Shown here piece after piece: positions 14,990-22,885 of a stretch of DNA of 64,000 bases. Under the pieces are notes generated by a model, which was not told the origin of the DNA, did no database searches, and saw only the letters and a list, made by a program, of their open reading frames with translations. Origin of the DNA: Microbacterium album (GTDB taxonomy: Bacteria > Actinomycetota > Actinomycetes > Actinomycetales > Microbacteriaceae). Every line of letters begins with the position of its first letter. Position 1 is the stretch's first letter. The stretch is from assembly GCF_014643695.1 (NCBI RefSeq), contig NZ_BMJY01000013.1:1-64000 (forward strand), in the 5' to 3' direction. Both the position numbers and the translations under genes were made by a program.

Positions 14990-17536
14990 ATGACCAGCGA
15001 CGCCACGGGCAGTGCGGAAGCCTCGGGACCCGCCCGCGAGGAGCGGTTCGAGCGCACCTGGGGTAACCCGCGCGGCGTGTGGGGGTTCTTCACCCTCGTG
15101 CAGCACAAGCAGGTCGGCATGCGGTACATGGTGACGGCCCTCGTGATGTTCCTTGTGGGCGGGATCCAGGCGCTGTTCATGCGGGCGCAGCTCGCGGCCC
15201 CCGAGAACGACCTGCTGTCCGCGCAGGCCTACAACGAGCTGTTCACGATGCACGGCACCACGATGATGTTCCTCTTCGCGGTGCCCTTCCTCGAGGGCCT
15301 TGCGACCTACATGCTGCCGCTCATGATCGGAGCGCGCGACCTGCCGTTCCCGCGGTACAACGCCTTCAACTACTGGTGCTACCTGCTCGGGGCGATCATC
15401 CTCTACTCGAGCTATCTGTTCGCGCTCGTGCCCGACTCCGGCTGGTTCGCGTACGTGCCCCTGAGCGGGCCCGAGTACGCCGACCGGTCGATGGACTTCT
15501 GGCTGTTCGGCCTCACGCTCGCGGAGATCGCCGCGGTGGGCGCGGCGATCGAGATCGCCGTGGGGGTCCTGCGCTGCCGCGCACCGGGCATGGCCCTCAA
15601 CCGCATGCCGATCTTCGCATGGACGATGCTCGCGGTGGCCTTCCTGATCCTCGTCGCGTTCATCCCGCTGATCGTCGCGTCCGTGCTGCTCGAGCTGGAC
15701 CGCGTCGTCGGGACCGCGTTCTTCGATACGGCGGCGGGCGGCAGTCCGCTGTTATGGCAGCACCTGTTCTGGATCTTCGGTCATCCCGAGGTCTACGTCA
15801 TGTTCCTTCCGGGGGCCGCAATCATCAGCCACGTCATCCCGGTGCACGCCCGCCATCCGCTCGTCGGGTATCCGCTCGTCGTCATCGCCGTGTCCGCGAC
15901 CGCTGTGATGAGCCTCGGACTGTGGGTCCACCACATGTACACGACGGGGTTGCCCTCCCTCACGCTCGGCTTCTTCACGGCGGCGAGCATGTCGATCACG
16001 CTGGCGAGCGGCATCCAGATCTTCGCGTGGATCGCCACGCTCTGGCTCGGCAAGCCGCGCATGACCGTGCCCATGCTGTACGCGCTCGGCTTCATCGTCA
16101 CGTTCGTCGCGGGCGGGATCACGGGGGTCATGGTCGCGTCGGTCGCCCTCGACACCCAGGTCCACGACACCTACTTCGTCGTGGCGCACTTCCACTACGT
16201 GATCATCGGCGGCATGGTGTTCCCCGTGCTCGCAGCGCTGCACCACTGGTGGGGCAAGGTGACCGGCCGCACCTATCCCCGGACCCCGGCGGTCGTCGCG
16301 TTCTGGCTGATCTTCGTCGGCTTCCACACCACGTTCTTCCCGATGCATCTGGCCGGGCTCTGGGGGATGCCTCGCCGCGTGTACACCTATCCCGAGGAGC
16401 TCGGCATCGGTGCGGTGAACCTCACCTCGAGCGTGGGCGCCGCGGTGCTCGCCACCGGCATCGCGGTGCTCGTGACGACCTTCGTGCTCGGCTGGCGCCG
16501 CGCCGAGCCGGCGCCGCGCGACCCGTGGGGAGGAGACAGCCTGGAGTGGCTCACGTCCTCGCCGCCGCCCGACTGGAACTGGCGACGCCCGCCCGTGGTG
16601 TCGACGCGGCATCCCGCGTGGGACCGCGAGGTGGCGCCCGACGAGAAGCTGGCGGCGGAGGTGCGGGACGCCTTCGACGCGCGCCCCGCGGACTTCCGGG
16701 CCACCCCCATGACGACCGTGCTGACCGCCGAGCCGGACGGCGCGATCCTGCTGCCCAACGCCACGATCTGGCCGTTGGTCTCGCCCGTGGGGCTCGCGGT
16801 GATCGCCGTGTCCCTGCTGACCGAGTGGTACCCGCTCGCCTTCGTCGGTCTCGCGATCGTGGCGGTGGGCCTGGTCGGATGGGCGTGGCGCAACGAAGGC
16901 GAGTACCGGGCCGAGCACGTGCGTCAGCTGGGGCCGGACTTCCCGTTCGAGGGTCGCGGTGCCGCGTCGATCGGATGGTGGGGTGCGGGGGCCGCGGGAG
17001 CCGTGTTCGTGATCGGCATGTCGACGCTGGCCTTCTCGGCTCTGTATCTCCAGGTGAACGCGTCGGTCTGGCCGATCGACGGCACGGTCGATCGGCCGCT
17101 GACCTTCGGCGCCGTGACCGTCCTGCTCGCCGTCGCCGCGGTCGCGGCCGGGTGGGGCGGACGCCGCGAGCGGGACGGGGCGCCGGACGACGAGCGCGCG
17201 GCGGTGCGGCGCGCTCACCTCGCCGCGGGCGGCATCGCCGCCGTGGCGGGGGCGGTCGCTCTGGTGCTCCTGGCCGGCGTGTGGCTCTTCGGCGACCTCG
17301 ATCCGCAGGCCCACGCCTACGATTCGTCGGTCTGGACGATGCTCGGCGCCGCCGCGCTCACCGTCACGGCCGCGTTCGGGATGAGCGGCGTCGCGATCGT
17401 CGCGCGGCTCCGCCACCGCCGTGACACCCGGCCCGCGAGGCAACTGCACCACGCGGCGATGCTGTGGGTCTCCGCGTTGATCTGCTGGCTCCTTGTGTGG
17501 GGCACGAGCGACCTGTTCCCGGTACTGGTGATCTGA
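14990..17536 (+). CDS. coxA: cytochrome c oxidase subunit I fused to subunit III
   Basis: The 848-residue protein has a full subunit I in its first 540 residues. The metal ligands are His88 (MHGTTMMF, low-spin heme), the CuB histidines His265 and His314/His315, the crosslinked tyrosine in GHPEVY (Tyr269), and His400 and His402 (HFHYVIIGG). The GHPEV sequence places it with type A1 oxidases. From about residue 590 on, a further set of helices ends in HAYDSSVWTMLG and HHAAMLWVSALICWLLVW, which resembles subunit III, so this is a I-III fusion as in other caa3 enzymes. It forms the proton-pumping core in the membrane. The ATG at 14990 follows the coxB stop by 5 nt. A GTG at 14981 is a possible alternative. 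Confidence 0.94.
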   Translation: MTSDATGSAEASGPAREERFERTWGNPRGVWGFFTLVQHKQVGMRYMVTALVMFLVGGIQALFMRAQLAAPENDLLSAQAYNELFTMHGTTMMFLFAVPFLEGLATYMLPLMIGARDLPFPRYNAFNYWCYLLGAIILYSSYLFALVPDSGWFAYVPLSGPEYADRSMDFWLFGLTLAEIAAVGAAIEIAVGVLRCRAPGMALNRMPIFAWTMLAVAFLILVAFIPLIVASVLLELDRVVGTAFFDTAAGGSPLLWQHLFWIFGHPEVYVMFLPGAAIISHVIPVHARHPLVGYPLVVIAVSATAVMSLGLWVHHMYTTGLPSLTLGFFTAASMSITLASGIQIFAWIATLWLGKPRMTVPMLYALGFIVTFVAGGITGVMVASVALDTQVHDTYFVVAHFHYVIIGGMVFPVLAALHHWWGKVTGRTYPRTPAVVAFWLIFVGFHTTFFPMHLAGLWGMPRRVYTYPEELGIGAVNLTSSVGAAVLATGIAVLVTTFVLGWRRAEPAPRDPWGGDSLEWLTSSPPPDWNWRRPPVVSTRHPAWDREVAPDEKLAAEVRDAFDARPADFRATPMTTVLTAEPDGAILLPNATIWPLVSPVGLAVIAVSLLTEWYPLAFVGLAIVAVGLVGWAWRNEGEYRAEHVRQLGPDFPFEGRGAASIGWWGAGAAGAVFVIGMSTLAFSALYLQVNASVWPIDGTVDRPLTFGAVTVLLAVAAVAAGWGGRRERDGAPDDERAAVRRAHLAAGGIAAVAGAVALVLLAGVWLFGDLDPQAHAYDSSVWTMLGAAALTVTAAFGMSGVAIVARLRHRRDTRPARQLHHAAMLWVSALICWLLVWGTSDLFPVLVI

Positions 17537-17537
17537 C

Positions 17538-17945
17538 ATGAGCAGCGACCCGCTCCGCGGCCGGGTCCCCGTCATCGGCGGGGAGCGGACGCCCCTTGCT
17601 CGAGCGGTGGGAGGCATCGCCTCGTTCACGGTGCCCCCCGTCGCCTGGCTCGGTTCCCTCGGGCTGTCCTATGTGATCGAGGACTTCACGTGTGCGGCGG
17701 TCGCGAGCGCGGCGGCGCCGGTTCCGGACGCGGCGCTGCAGGTCCTGCTGCTCGTCCTCAACGCCGTGCTGCTCATCGTGTGCCTGGCCGCGGGAGCGCT
17801 CGGAGTGGTGCTCGCTCGGCGCGACGACGAGGAGCGGAACACGATCGCCTTCCTGGGCTGGACCGGCGTCGCCTCGGCGGCGCTCTTCGGGTTCGGCATC
17901 GTGCTGATCGGCATCCACCCGCTCCTGCTGGGGATCTGCTCGTGA
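17538..17945 (+). CDS. small membrane protein of the caa3 cluster (135 aa)
   Basis: The start codon follows the coxA stop by one nucleotide. The protein has about three hydrophobic helices (VPPVAWLGSLGLSYVI, ALQVLLLVLNAVLLIVCLAAGALGVVL and the C-terminal GVASAALFGFGIVLIGIHPLLLGICS). It has cysteines after the first helix (DFTCAAV) and near the C-terminus. I do not recognise a named family, though small proteins of this layout with a PxAWLxxLxLSY motif are found beside oxidase genes. An oxidase assembly or accessory role is inferred from position only. Confidence 0.7.
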   Translation: MSSDPLRGRVPVIGGERTPLARAVGGIASFTVPPVAWLGSLGLSYVIEDFTCAAVASAAAPVPDAALQVLLLVLNAVLLIVCLAAGALGVVLARRDDEERNTIAFLGWTGVASAALFGFGIVLIGIHPLLLGICS

Positions 17946-17985
17946 CCTCGCCCCGCAGCTCGATCCGCGTCCGAGGAGGCGACGT

Positions 17986-18756
17986 ATGGAGATGAAGACC
18001 CTGTCGGCCGCCCGCCGCGACCTGTCGGCGCGGCGGGCCGTCCGGACGCTGCTCGGATCCGGAGGCGTGGCACTGATCGCGGCGCTCGCGCTAGGCCTCC
18101 TGATCGCCCCGGCCGATCGCGTCCAGGGCGAGTGGCAGCGCTTGATGTACGTGCATGTGCCCGCTGCGTGGTCGGCCTACCTCTGCTTCGCGATCGTCCT
18201 GGGCGCGAGCGCACTCTATCTGTGGCGCCGAGGCGCCGGCGCGGCGCGTGTCGGACGCGCGGCCGCCGAGGCCGGCGTCGCGCTCACCGCGCTGACGCTC
18301 GCGAGCGGCAGCGCGTGGGGCGCCGCCACGTGGGGGACCTGGTGGGTGTGGGACGGCCGCACGACGAGCACGGTCGCGATGGCGCTCGTGTACGTCGTGT
18401 ACCTGGCGGCGCGCGCGATCGAGGTCGGCCGCGTCTCCCGGCTCGTCGCGGCCGGCATCGGTGTGGTCGGGTTCGCCGTCGTGCCCGTCGTGCACCTCTC
18501 CGTGCTGTGGTGGCGCACCCTGCATCAGCCCGCGACCCTCCTGGCGCCCAGCACGTCTCCGCCCATCCACCCGCTCATGGGCGCAGCGATCCTCGCGGCC
18601 GTCCTCGCCGTGACGATCATCACGCTGCTGCTCGTGCGCTGGCGTGCACAGGCGCTGGCGTCGCCGCCGGTCGAGAAGCCCGCGGAGCGGAATCCCGTGC
18701 TCGGGGCATCCGGTCCCGCCGGCCGGATCGTGACGCGCCGGGACGCGCGGCCATGA
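17986..18756 (+). CDS. ccmC: cytochrome c maturation protein CcmC (heme handling)
   Basis: The 256-residue membrane protein has six helices and the tryptophan-rich WWD signature (AATWGTWWVWDGRTTSTVAM at about 116-135). Conserved histidines flank it (MYVHVPAAWSAY and LWWRTLHQP). In System I, CcmC binds heme and loads it onto CcmE. GAGGAGG lies 7 nt before the ATG. The stop overlaps the ccmE ATG. CcmA, CcmB and CcmD are not encoded beside it. Confidence 0.9.
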   Translation: MEMKTLSAARRDLSARRAVRTLLGSGGVALIAALALGLLIAPADRVQGEWQRLMYVHVPAAWSAYLCFAIVLGASALYLWRRGAGAARVGRAAAEAGVALTALTLASGSAWGAATWGTWWVWDGRTTSTVAMALVYVVYLAARAIEVGRVSRLVAAGIGVVGFAVVPVVHLSVLWWRTLHQPATLLAPSTSPPIHPLMGAAILAAVLAVTIITLLLVRWRAQALASPPVEKPAERNPVLGASGPAGRIVTRRDARP

Positions 18757-19163
18757 GCCCGGCGCTGAGCTGGTCGGCGCAGCGCCGATGGGGCGCGGCG
18801 GTTCTGGTCGGGGGCGTGCTCGCGCTGGGCGGCCTGGTGGCCTGGGCCACGGCCGACGGGCTCGTGTACTACCGCACGCCCACGGAGGTCGTGCGTGCAG
18901 GCGACGCCCCCGAACCGGTCCGCGTGGCCGGGCTCGTCGTCGACGGGTCCCTTGTGCGGAGCGAGGGGGCTTCGCAGTTCGTCCTCACCGACGGCGCAAC
19001 CCAGTTGCGGGTGCGGTACGACGGGCTGCTGCCGGCGCTCGTCCAGGAGGGCGAGGGCGCCGTCGTGGAAGGACGTCTGGGGCCCGACGGCGCCGTGGCG
19101 GCGACCGAGGTGCTCCTGCGTCACTCCAACGAGTACGGCCCCGCGGAGGTGACCGGGCCGTGA
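18753..19163 (+). CDS. ccmE: heme chaperone CcmE
   Basis: This is a 136-residue single-helix-anchored protein with an OB-fold domain. RTPTEVVRAGD and RVRVAGLVVDGSLVR match the conserved start of the CcmE domain. His124 and Tyr128 in RHSNEYGP are the heme-attachment region (classical H-x3-Y). CcmE carries heme covalently and hands it to CcmF. It overlaps ccmC by 4 nt and ccmF by 4 nt. The presence of His (not Cys) at the attachment position places it with the bacterial type. Confidence 0.88.
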   Translation: MSPALSWSAQRRWGAAVLVGGVLALGGLVAWATADGLVYYRTPTEVVRAGDAPEPVRVAGLVVDGSLVRSEGASQFVLTDGATQLRVRYDGLLPALVQEGEGAVVEGRLGPDGAVAATEVLLRHSNEYGPAEVTGP

Positions 19164-21067
19164 CCGCTCTCGGAACCGCGCTCCTGGCCGTCCTGATCGG
19201 CGCCGCGGTCACCGCCGCGGCGCTGTGGAGCGGATCGACGCGCCGGCAGGGGCTGCGTCGCCCGGCGGCGATCGCCTCGGGCGCCGCCGTCGCCGCCTCG
19301 GCGGCTGCGTGTGCCGTGATGCTGGTCGCCCTGTTGGCTGAGCCGGGCGTGTTCGCGTACTCCCAGCGGGCGATCGAGCCGGGCATGCCCACGTACTACC
19401 GCGTCACGTCCCTGTGGGCGGGTCTCGAAGGGTCGCTGCTGCTCTGGTTGTTCTTCACAGCGGCGGTCGCGACGGTCTTCGCGCTCGCGCGCCCGCGGAT
19501 CGGCCGGCCGGCCCACGCCGTCGCTTCCGCGACTTTGAGCGCCGTCACCGCGGCTTTCGGGGTGGTCGCGCTCGTCGCGGCTCCGTTCGCCGCGGCCACC
19601 GCGGAGCTGGGACAGCGGCCGAGCCCCCTGCTGCAGGATCACCCCGCCATGGGACTGCACCCGCCGCTGCTGTACGCGGGGTTCACCGCGCTGGCTGTGC
19701 CGTATGCGCTGTCGCTGGCGGCCATGCTGGCGCGCTCGTGGGACGTGCGGTGGGCGCGCGCGATGCGCGCCTGGACGGCGGTCGCCTGGATGGCACTGAC
19801 CGCCGGCATCGGCCTCGGTGCGTGGTGGTCCTACGCGGTGCTCGGGTGGGGCGGGTACTGGGCATGGGACCCCGTCGAGAACGCATCGCTCATGCCCTGG
19901 CTGCTGGCCACCGCGCTCCTGCACGCGGTCGGGCCCCGCGCGCGCGGCGCCGGCTGGCAGCGCGCGGCGGTGGGGCTCGGGATCGCGGCCTACGTGTTCG
20001 TGCTGCTCGCGACGTATCTCACGCGCTCGGGGGTGGTCGCGAGCATCCATGCCTTCAGCGTCTCGGCGATCGGTCCGCTCTTGCTCGCCGTGCTGTGCGC
20101 GGCCGCCCTCGTCCCGGTGATCGTCGCCCCCCTGCCGCACCGGCTGCCGCCGCGCGCTGCTCCCGTGCATCTCCTCAGCCGGCAGGGCGCGTTGCGCGTG
20201 CAGCGCATGGGACTGGTCGCCATCACGGCGATCGTGCTGGTCGGATCCGTGCTGCCCGCGTTGCTGGCGGCGCTCTCCGGCGCGCGCGTGACGCTGGGGC
20301 CGCCGTGGTACGAGCGGATCCTCGCGCCGTTCGCGCTGGTGCTCCTGGTCGTCATGGCGGTCGCTCCCTGGATGCGCTGGCGTCGTGACGCGCCGGCGGC
20401 GCTGATCGGGCGGCTGCGGGCGCCCGCCGTGGCGGCCGCGCTCGCGACGGCGGGGGCCGCGTTGCTGTCGCGCGACGTCGGAGCGGCGTTCTGCTGGGGG
20501 ATCGGTGCGTTCCTGCTGGTGACGACCGCGGTCCGATTCCGCTCGGGCGAGCTCCGCAGCCGGGCGGCGCAGGGTGCGGCGGTCGCGCACCTCGGCGTAG
20601 CGGTCGCCGCGATCGCCGTGACCTCCGGTGCCGGGGCCGTCGTCGCCGAGCGCACCGTCGCCGTCGGGGAGAGCGTGTCGGCCGGCGACGTGTCGGCGGT
20701 GCTCGTCGACGTCCAGCGGACGGGGGAGGAGCGCCGCGTGATCGAATCGGCGCGCGTGGTGGTGGCCGACGGCGACCGTCTGCTCGGTGAAATGGTCCCC
20801 GAGCTGCGCTGGTACGGCGAGCACGGCGTGGTGCTCGCGGGTCCGGCGGTGCGCTCCGAGCCCCTGCGCGACGTCTACGTGACGCTCCTGGCGGTCGACC
20901 CCGCGCAGGGGGGAGCGACCGTGCGCCTCGCCGTCATGCCGTTCGTGACCTGGCTGTGGGTATCGGTGGTCCTGCTGATCGCGGGGATGGCGATCGCCGT
21001 GGTCCCGCAGCGGCGTGAGAGGGAGAACCGCCACGCGGCGGCCCGGGACGCGGCGGTGACGCGATGA
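19160..21067 (+). CDS. ccmF: heme lyase CcmF
   Basis: The 635-residue polytopic protein has more than a dozen helices. It carries the CcmF WWD signature (WGGYWAWDPVENASLMPW, about 230-247) and flanking conserved segments SLWAGLEGSLLLW, ATYLTRSGVVASIHAF and HPPLLYAGF. A periplasmic domain lies near the C-terminus before the last helix. CcmF attaches heme from CcmE to apocytochrome CXXCH sites, together with CcmH. A GTG start at 19160 overlaps the ccmE stop. The C-terminal stop overlaps the ccmG ATG. Confidence 0.92.
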   Translation: MTALGTALLAVLIGAAVTAAALWSGSTRRQGLRRPAAIASGAAVAASAAACAVMLVALLAEPGVFAYSQRAIEPGMPTYYRVTSLWAGLEGSLLLWLFFTAAVATVFALARPRIGRPAHAVASATLSAVTAAFGVVALVAAPFAAATAELGQRPSPLLQDHPAMGLHPPLLYAGFTALAVPYALSLAAMLARSWDVRWARAMRAWTAVAWMALTAGIGLGAWWSYAVLGWGGYWAWDPVENASLMPWLLATALLHAVGPRARGAGWQRAAVGLGIAAYVFVLLATYLTRSGVVASIHAFSVSAIGPLLLAVLCAAALVPVIVAPLPHRLPPRAAPVHLLSRQGALRVQRMGLVAITAIVLVGSVLPALLAALSGARVTLGPPWYERILAPFALVLLVVMAVAPWMRWRRDAPAALIGRLRAPAVAAALATAGAALLSRDVGAAFCWGIGAFLLVTTAVRFRSGELRSRAAQGAAVAHLGVAVAAIAVTSGAGAVVAERTVAVGESVSAGDVSAVLVDVQRTGEERRVIESARVVVADGDRLLGEMVPELRWYGEHGVVLAGPAVRSEPLRDVYVTLLAVDPAQGGATVRLAVMPFVTWLWVSVVLLIAGMAIAVVPQRRERENRHAAARDAAVTR

Positions 21068-21555
21068 GGCGGCGGCTGCAGGCGCTCGCCCTGGCGGTCG
21101 TCCTGGCGCTCGCGGGCTGCTCCGCCGCGACGGCGCCCCAGACGGAAGCCGCGCCCGTGCTGGAGGGGCACGACCTGACCGGACAGGCGCACCGACTCTC
21201 CGATCTCCGCGGGGAGGTCGTGATCGTCACGGTGTGGGCGTCCTGGTGCGCGCCGTGTCGTGAGGAGTTCCCCGTGCTCGAGCGCGCACTCGACGCGCTG
21301 GAACCGGAAGGGCTCCGCGTGCTCGGCATCAACTTCCGGGACGTCCCGGCCGCGGCCGAGGAGTTCCTCGCGCAGCAGGAGGCGTCCTTTCCCAGCGTCG
21401 TCGACCTCGACGGCTCGGTCTCGATCGAGTGGGGCGTGAGGGCCGTGCCGCAGGCGTTCCTCGTCGACCGCGACGGAACGATCCTGGAGAGACGGTTCGG
21501 CGCGATCGACGACGCGTGGATCGAGGGCGTCGTGACCGCGGCGGTGCGCGGATGA
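21064..21555 (+). CDS. ccmG: CcmG/ResA-type thioredoxin lipoprotein
   Basis: This is a 163-residue lipoprotein (lipobox ALAGC, Cys19) with a TlpA/ResA-like thioredoxin domain. The redox motif is WCAPC (Cys62 and Cys65), and the cis-proline region reads AVPQAFLVDRDG. It acts outside the membrane and keeps the apocytochrome CXXCH cysteines reduced before heme attachment. It overlaps ccmF and the following ccmH-type gene by 4 nt each. Confidence 0.9.
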   Translation: MRRRLQALALAVVLALAGCSAATAPQTEAAPVLEGHDLTGQAHRLSDLRGEVVIVTVWASWCAPCREEFPVLERALDALEPEGLRVLGINFRDVPAAAEEFLAQQEASFPSVVDLDGSVSIEWGVRAVPQAFLVDRDGTILERRFGAIDDAWIEGVVTAAVRG

Positions 21556-22826
21556 GCGGGGTCGGGGCGGGCGCGCGCGGTGGCCGTCGCCGCAGCGGCG
21601 GCCGGGACGGCTGGGCGACGCGGACGGCGCTGATCGCGGCCGCCGCGATCGCACTGGCGTGCCTGGCCTGGGTGGCCGTCTCGCCGGGCACGGCCACGCC
21701 CGAGGCCGCCGCGCGGGCGGTGTCGGAGACCCTCCGCTGTCCGACCTGCCTTGGCGAGTCCGTGGCGGACTCGACGTCGCCGGTGGCCGTGGCGATGCGC
21801 GAGGAGGTCGAGCGCCAGGTCGAGGCGGGGCGGGACGCCGACGCAGTGCGGGGATGGTTCGCGGAGCGGTACGGCGACGAGGTCCTCCTCGCGCCGCCGC
21901 CCCGCGGCGCCGGCTGGATCGCCTGGGCGGCCCCGGTCGCGATCGGCGGGATCGCCGTTGCGCTGCTCGCCGCGGGCGCGCGGGGTGGCCGGCGCGGTCG
22001 GGCGGTCGCGATCGCCGTGGCCGCGGTGCTGCTGTGTGCGGCGGGGGCCGCCGCGGCGGGCGCGCTGAGGGAGGCGCGCCCCGCAGCTCCGGACACCGCG
22101 GCGGCGACCTCGCCGGAGGTGCTGCGGGAGGCGGTCGATCGCTCACCGGGCGACGCGGGCCTGCGCATCGCGCTGGGCATGGCGCAGGCCCACCAGGGAA
22201 GTCTCACGGAGGCGGCGGCGGAGCTCGAGGCCGCGTGGCGGCTTCGGCCCGGGGATGCGCAGACGGGCTTCCTGCTCGCGGACGTGCTCCTGCGCGACGG
22301 ACAGCTCGCAGCGGCGGGGCGGACGCTCGACGAGGTGCTGGCGGGAGACCCGCACCATGGACCGGCTCTGCTGTTGCGGGGCACGATGCTGTGGCGCGAC
22401 GGCGACGAACGCGCGGCTCGGCTGCTGGAGCGGTTCGTCGAGCTGCACCCCGAGGACCCCGCGGCGTCGGAAGCGAGGGCTCTGCTGTCGGCGCCGAGGA
22501 CGGCCGCCGGAGCCGGCGGGGCGGGGCAGCGCTCGGCGCCGGACCGGAGCGAGCTGCGGGTGGGGCTGATCGAGTGGGCCGTGGAGGTGGACGCGGATTC
22601 CGTGCGTGCCGGCGAGGTCACGGTCGTCGTCACCAATGCGGGCGCCTCCGCCCACAGGCTCGTCGTCGAAGGGGTCGCGGGGCACTGGGAGACGCCCCTG
22701 CTGCACCCGGGCGAGTCCCACGAGCTGACGATCCGGACGGAGGAGGGAGAGACGCTGACGATGGGCTGCAGCGTCCGCGGCCACGAGGCCCACGGTCCGC
22801 GCGAGCTCGTTCGCGTGACCCGCTGA
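21552..22826 (+). CDS. ccmH: CcmH-TPR-cupredoxin fusion protein
   Basis: The 424-residue protein contains three parts. Residues 45-140 are a CcmH domain with LRCPTCLGESVADS (Cys63, Cys66), the redox centre of the heme lyase complex, followed by a helix. After another helix (about 145-175), residues 185-320 hold TPR-like repeats as in CcmI (ALGMAQAHQGSLTEAAAELE, ALLLRGTMLWRDGDERAARL). Residues about 335-424 resemble a cupredoxin, with His368, Cys406, His411 and His414 (MGCSVRGHEAHG) as possible type 1 copper ligands. CcmH and CcmI parts are often fused; the added C-terminal cupredoxin-like part is unusual to me. It overlaps ccmG by 4 nt and ends the run. Confidence 0.85.
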   Translation: MSGVGAGARGGRRRSGGRDGWATRTALIAAAAIALACLAWVAVSPGTATPEAAARAVSETLRCPTCLGESVADSTSPVAVAMREEVERQVEAGRDADAVRGWFAERYGDEVLLAPPPRGAGWIAWAAPVAIGGIAVALLAAGARGGRRGRAVAIAVAAVLLCAAGAAAAGALREARPAAPDTAAATSPEVLREAVDRSPGDAGLRIALGMAQAHQGSLTEAAAELEAAWRLRPGDAQTGFLLADVLLRDGQLAAAGRTLDEVLAGDPHHGPALLLRGTMLWRDGDERAARLLERFVELHPEDPAASEARALLSAPRTAAGAGGAGQRSAPDRSELRVGLIEWAVEVDADSVRAGEVTVVVTNAGASAHRLVVEGVAGHWETPLLHPGESHELTIRTEEGETLTMGCSVRGHEAHGPRELVRVTR

Positions 22827-22885
22827 GCGGGCCTCGGGCGGCGTGCGCGGCGCCGAGGGGGTGCGTCCGGGACTAACATGGCGGC

